From Gemmatimonadota bacterium (lineage in GTDB: Bacteria > Gemmatimonadota > Gemmatimonadetes > Gemmatimonadales > GWC2-71-9), in contig QHTS01000233.1 in NCBI GenBank assembly GCA_003220905.1, positions 1 to 7,614 on the forward strand: 7,614 nucleotides of DNA, written 5' to 3'. The translations under genes were made by a program, and so were the position numbers. The notes below the pieces were generated by a model. That model saw nothing but the letters and a program-made list of their open reading frames with translations. It searched no databases and had not been told where the DNA came from. Shown here piece after piece: positions 6,658-7,614 of the stretch (position 1 is the first letter of the stretch; every line of letters starts with the position of its first letter).

Positions 6658-7072
6658 GCGCGCGGTCGGGCAGGTCCTGGCCTGGGAAGGCGCCCGCAGG
6701 GGGCGGGGGAGGCGCGCGCGCGTGGAGCTCACGCTGCTCGACGCCGACGCCATGCGCCGCCTCAACCGCCGCGCCACCGGCCGGCGCGGTCTCACCGACG
6801 TATTGGCGTTCGCGCTGCCACAGCCCGACGGCGCGCTCCTCGGGGATGTGTACATCTGTCCCGCCGCCGCGGAGCGCTGGGTGAAGAACGGAGGACGAGG
6901 GACGGGGGAAGAGGGAAGGGTGGAGGAGGAGCTCGTGCGGCTGACGGTGCACGGAACGCTGCACGTCCTGGGCTACGACCACCCCGACGGAGCCGGCCGC
7001 ACTCGGTCGGCGATGTGGGGCCGCCAGGAGCGCTACGTTCGCCGGCTGCTCGGCAGCGGGGGGAAACGGTGA
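6614..7072 (+). CDS. ybeY: YbeY, endoribonuclease / rRNA maturation factor
   Basis: Small zinc-binding protein (152 residues, usual 150-170) of the UPF0054 family, needed in known bacteria for 16S rRNA 3'-end maturation and 70S quality control. The metal motif HGTLHVLGYDH (113-123) supplies His113, His117 and His123. Upstream are the family strand ELTLLDADAMRRLNRR (38-53) and TDVLAFALP (61-69), then GDVYICP (78-84). Two oddities: the position held by the conserved Arg (R59 in E. coli, in YRGKDKPT) is Thr55 here in ATGRRGLT, and a Gly/Glu-rich insert of about six residues lies at 92-102. GTG 6614 is the only usable start that keeps the first strand and helix; it has CGGAG four bases before it and lies inside the end of pgpH. 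Coupling with the upstream gene is likely. phoH nearby and a CNNM gene after it repeat the ybeZ-ybeY-ybeX order. Confidence 0.93.
   Translation: MAASRRRGSLRPRLERAVGQVLAWEGARRGRGRRARVELTLLDADAMRRLNRRATGRRGLTDVLAFALPQPDGALLGDVYICPAAAERWVKNGGRGTGEEGRVEEELVRLTVHGTLHVLGYDHPDGAGRTRSAMWGRQERYVRRLLGSGGKR
6899..6920 (+). other. G-quadruplex-like motif inside ybeY
   Basis: On the coding strand, four runs of at least three G occur with short loops: 6899-6901, 6904-6908, 6913-6915 and 6918-6920, with loops of 2, 4 and 2 bases. This fits the canonical G3+N1-7 pattern and would also be present in the mRNA. It sits in a nearly pure purine tract (about 6883-6931) that codes for the Gly/Glu-rich insert. Folding is a prediction from the pattern only. 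Confidence 0.5.
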
Positions 7073-7614
7073 CGCTCACCGACGCGGCGTTGACGCTCGG
7101 GGGCGCCCTCGTGGCCGGAGCCGCCGCGCTGTGGGCCGGCCTGCTGGCGCTCGGCGAGGAGGCCGCCGTGGGCGAGGCGCTCCACACGTTGGGCGACGCG
7201 CCGCCCACGACCGTAGGCGCACGCGTGCCGCTGCACCGCGCGCTGCACGTCGCCCGCCTCGCGCTGCTCGTGCTCGGAGCGGTCGCCGCGGGCCACGCGC
7301 TCGGGTGGTGGGGCCGGCCCTGGGCGGAGGCGCTGGGCAGTTGGGCCGTGGCGGCGGCGTTCCTGTTCATTGTGGGCGACGCACTGCCGCGCAGCCTGGC
7401 CCGGGTGGCGCCCGAGCTCGCGGCGACCGCCCTCCCGCTCGCACGCCGCACCCTCGCGCCATTCGGCCCGCTCCTCTGGCTGCTCGCGTGGGTCGACAAG
7501 GGCCTGCACGGCCTCGTCGCAACGCCACGCCCCCTCGAGCCCGATCTCGGCGCCGCGCAGCGCGACATGCTGCTCGGCGTGTTCACGCTGGCCGACACGC
7601 GCGTGGATGAGGTC
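7069..7614 (+). CDS. CNNM/CorC-type membrane protein (DUF21 plus start of CBS pair), 5' part only
   Basis: The frame opened by GTG 7069 stays open for all 182 codons to the right edge, so the gene is cut there. The GTG overlaps the ybeY stop as GTGA and is preceded by a G-rich GGGGGGA (7058-7064) at normal distance. The visible part looks like a DUF21 (CNNM) transmembrane domain: hydrophobic helices at about 9-28, 62-80, 91-110 and 128-144, and the GDALPRSLARVAPE segment (103-116), which matches the family G-E-x-x-P-K-x-x-A pattern with Asp and Arg replacing Glu and Lys. The end, DMLLGVFTLADTRVDEV (166-182), matches the run into the first CBS domain, which in relatives continues as MTPR. Such proteins are linked to Mg2+/Co2+ transport or efflux. 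E. coli YbeX/CorC in the matching gene position lacks DUF21, so this is the longer form. Sequence is divergent, so the substrate is not predicted. Confidence 0.8.
   Translation, partial: MTLTDAALTLGGALVAGAAALWAGLLALGEEAAVGEALHTLGDAPPTTVGARVPLHRALHVARLALLVLGAVAAGHALGWWGRPWAEALGSWAVAAAFLFIVGDALPRSLARVAPELAATALPLARRTLAPFGPLLWLLAWVDKGLHGLVATPRPLEPDLGAAQRDMLLGVFTLADTRVDEV

Noticed and set aside
6697..6725. G-runs followed by an alternating GC stretch near the start of ybeY (possible Z-DNA or late start at GTG 6722)
   Set aside because: A start at 6722 would remove the first strand and helix of YbeY, and short GC alternation is expected in DNA of this composition.
4597..6855. Very long - strand open frame (752 codons) antisense to pgpH and ybeY
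   Set aside because: The product is rich in Arg, His and Asp with no membrane helices or motifs, while the + strand frame has intact HD ligands and membrane segments. It arises from codon bias.

Overview
The window is a compact stretch of bacterial chromosome, GC-rich (about two thirds G+C by eye) except for one short AT-richer gap. It carries core housekeeping genes and shows no sign of mobile DNA, CRISPR, tRNA or rRNA. The protein styles (LytR-C-terminal protein, type-2 PTS IIA next to aspS, phoH / 7TM-HD / ybeY / CNNM order) fit a high-GC, Gram-negative-like lineage. Gemmatimonadota is my best guess, but it rests on protein style only and is not proven here.

Left part: the end of a LytR C-terminal-domain protein enters from the left on the + strand. 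It overlaps tail to tail with rlmN (23S rRNA/tRNA A2503/A37 methyltransferase), which runs on the - strand. A 78-base divergent gap (1271-1348) separates rlmN from everything to its right and holds the only convincing promoter (TTGCAC, 17-base spacer, TATCTT).

Right part: from that promoter a tight + strand array runs to the window end: a PtsN-like PTS IIA protein, aspS (aspartyl-tRNA synthetase), a PhoH-like ATPase (YbeZ), a PgpH-type 7TM-HD phosphohydrolase (probable c-di-AMP phosphodiesterase), ybeY (rRNA maturation factor) and the start of a CNNM/CorC-type membrane protein cut off by the right edge. Neighbours overlap by 4-44 bases or are 1 base apart, so one operon is very likely. No terminator is visible inside it. 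If the aspS start lies at 1783, its overlap with the IIA gene is 22 bases.

The operon joins translation (aspS), ribosome and rRNA quality control (phoH, ybeY) and signalling or ion homeostasis (IIA, 7TM-HD, CNNM). The phoH-ybeY-CNNM/CorC core is an old conserved cluster (ybeZ-ybeY-ybeX in E. coli). I see no clearly new system. The points worth a second look are local: an aspS gene without a canonical start codon beside its strong Shine-Dalgarno, a YbeY lacking the usual conserved arginine, and a G-quadruplex-like, purine-rich insert inside ybeY.
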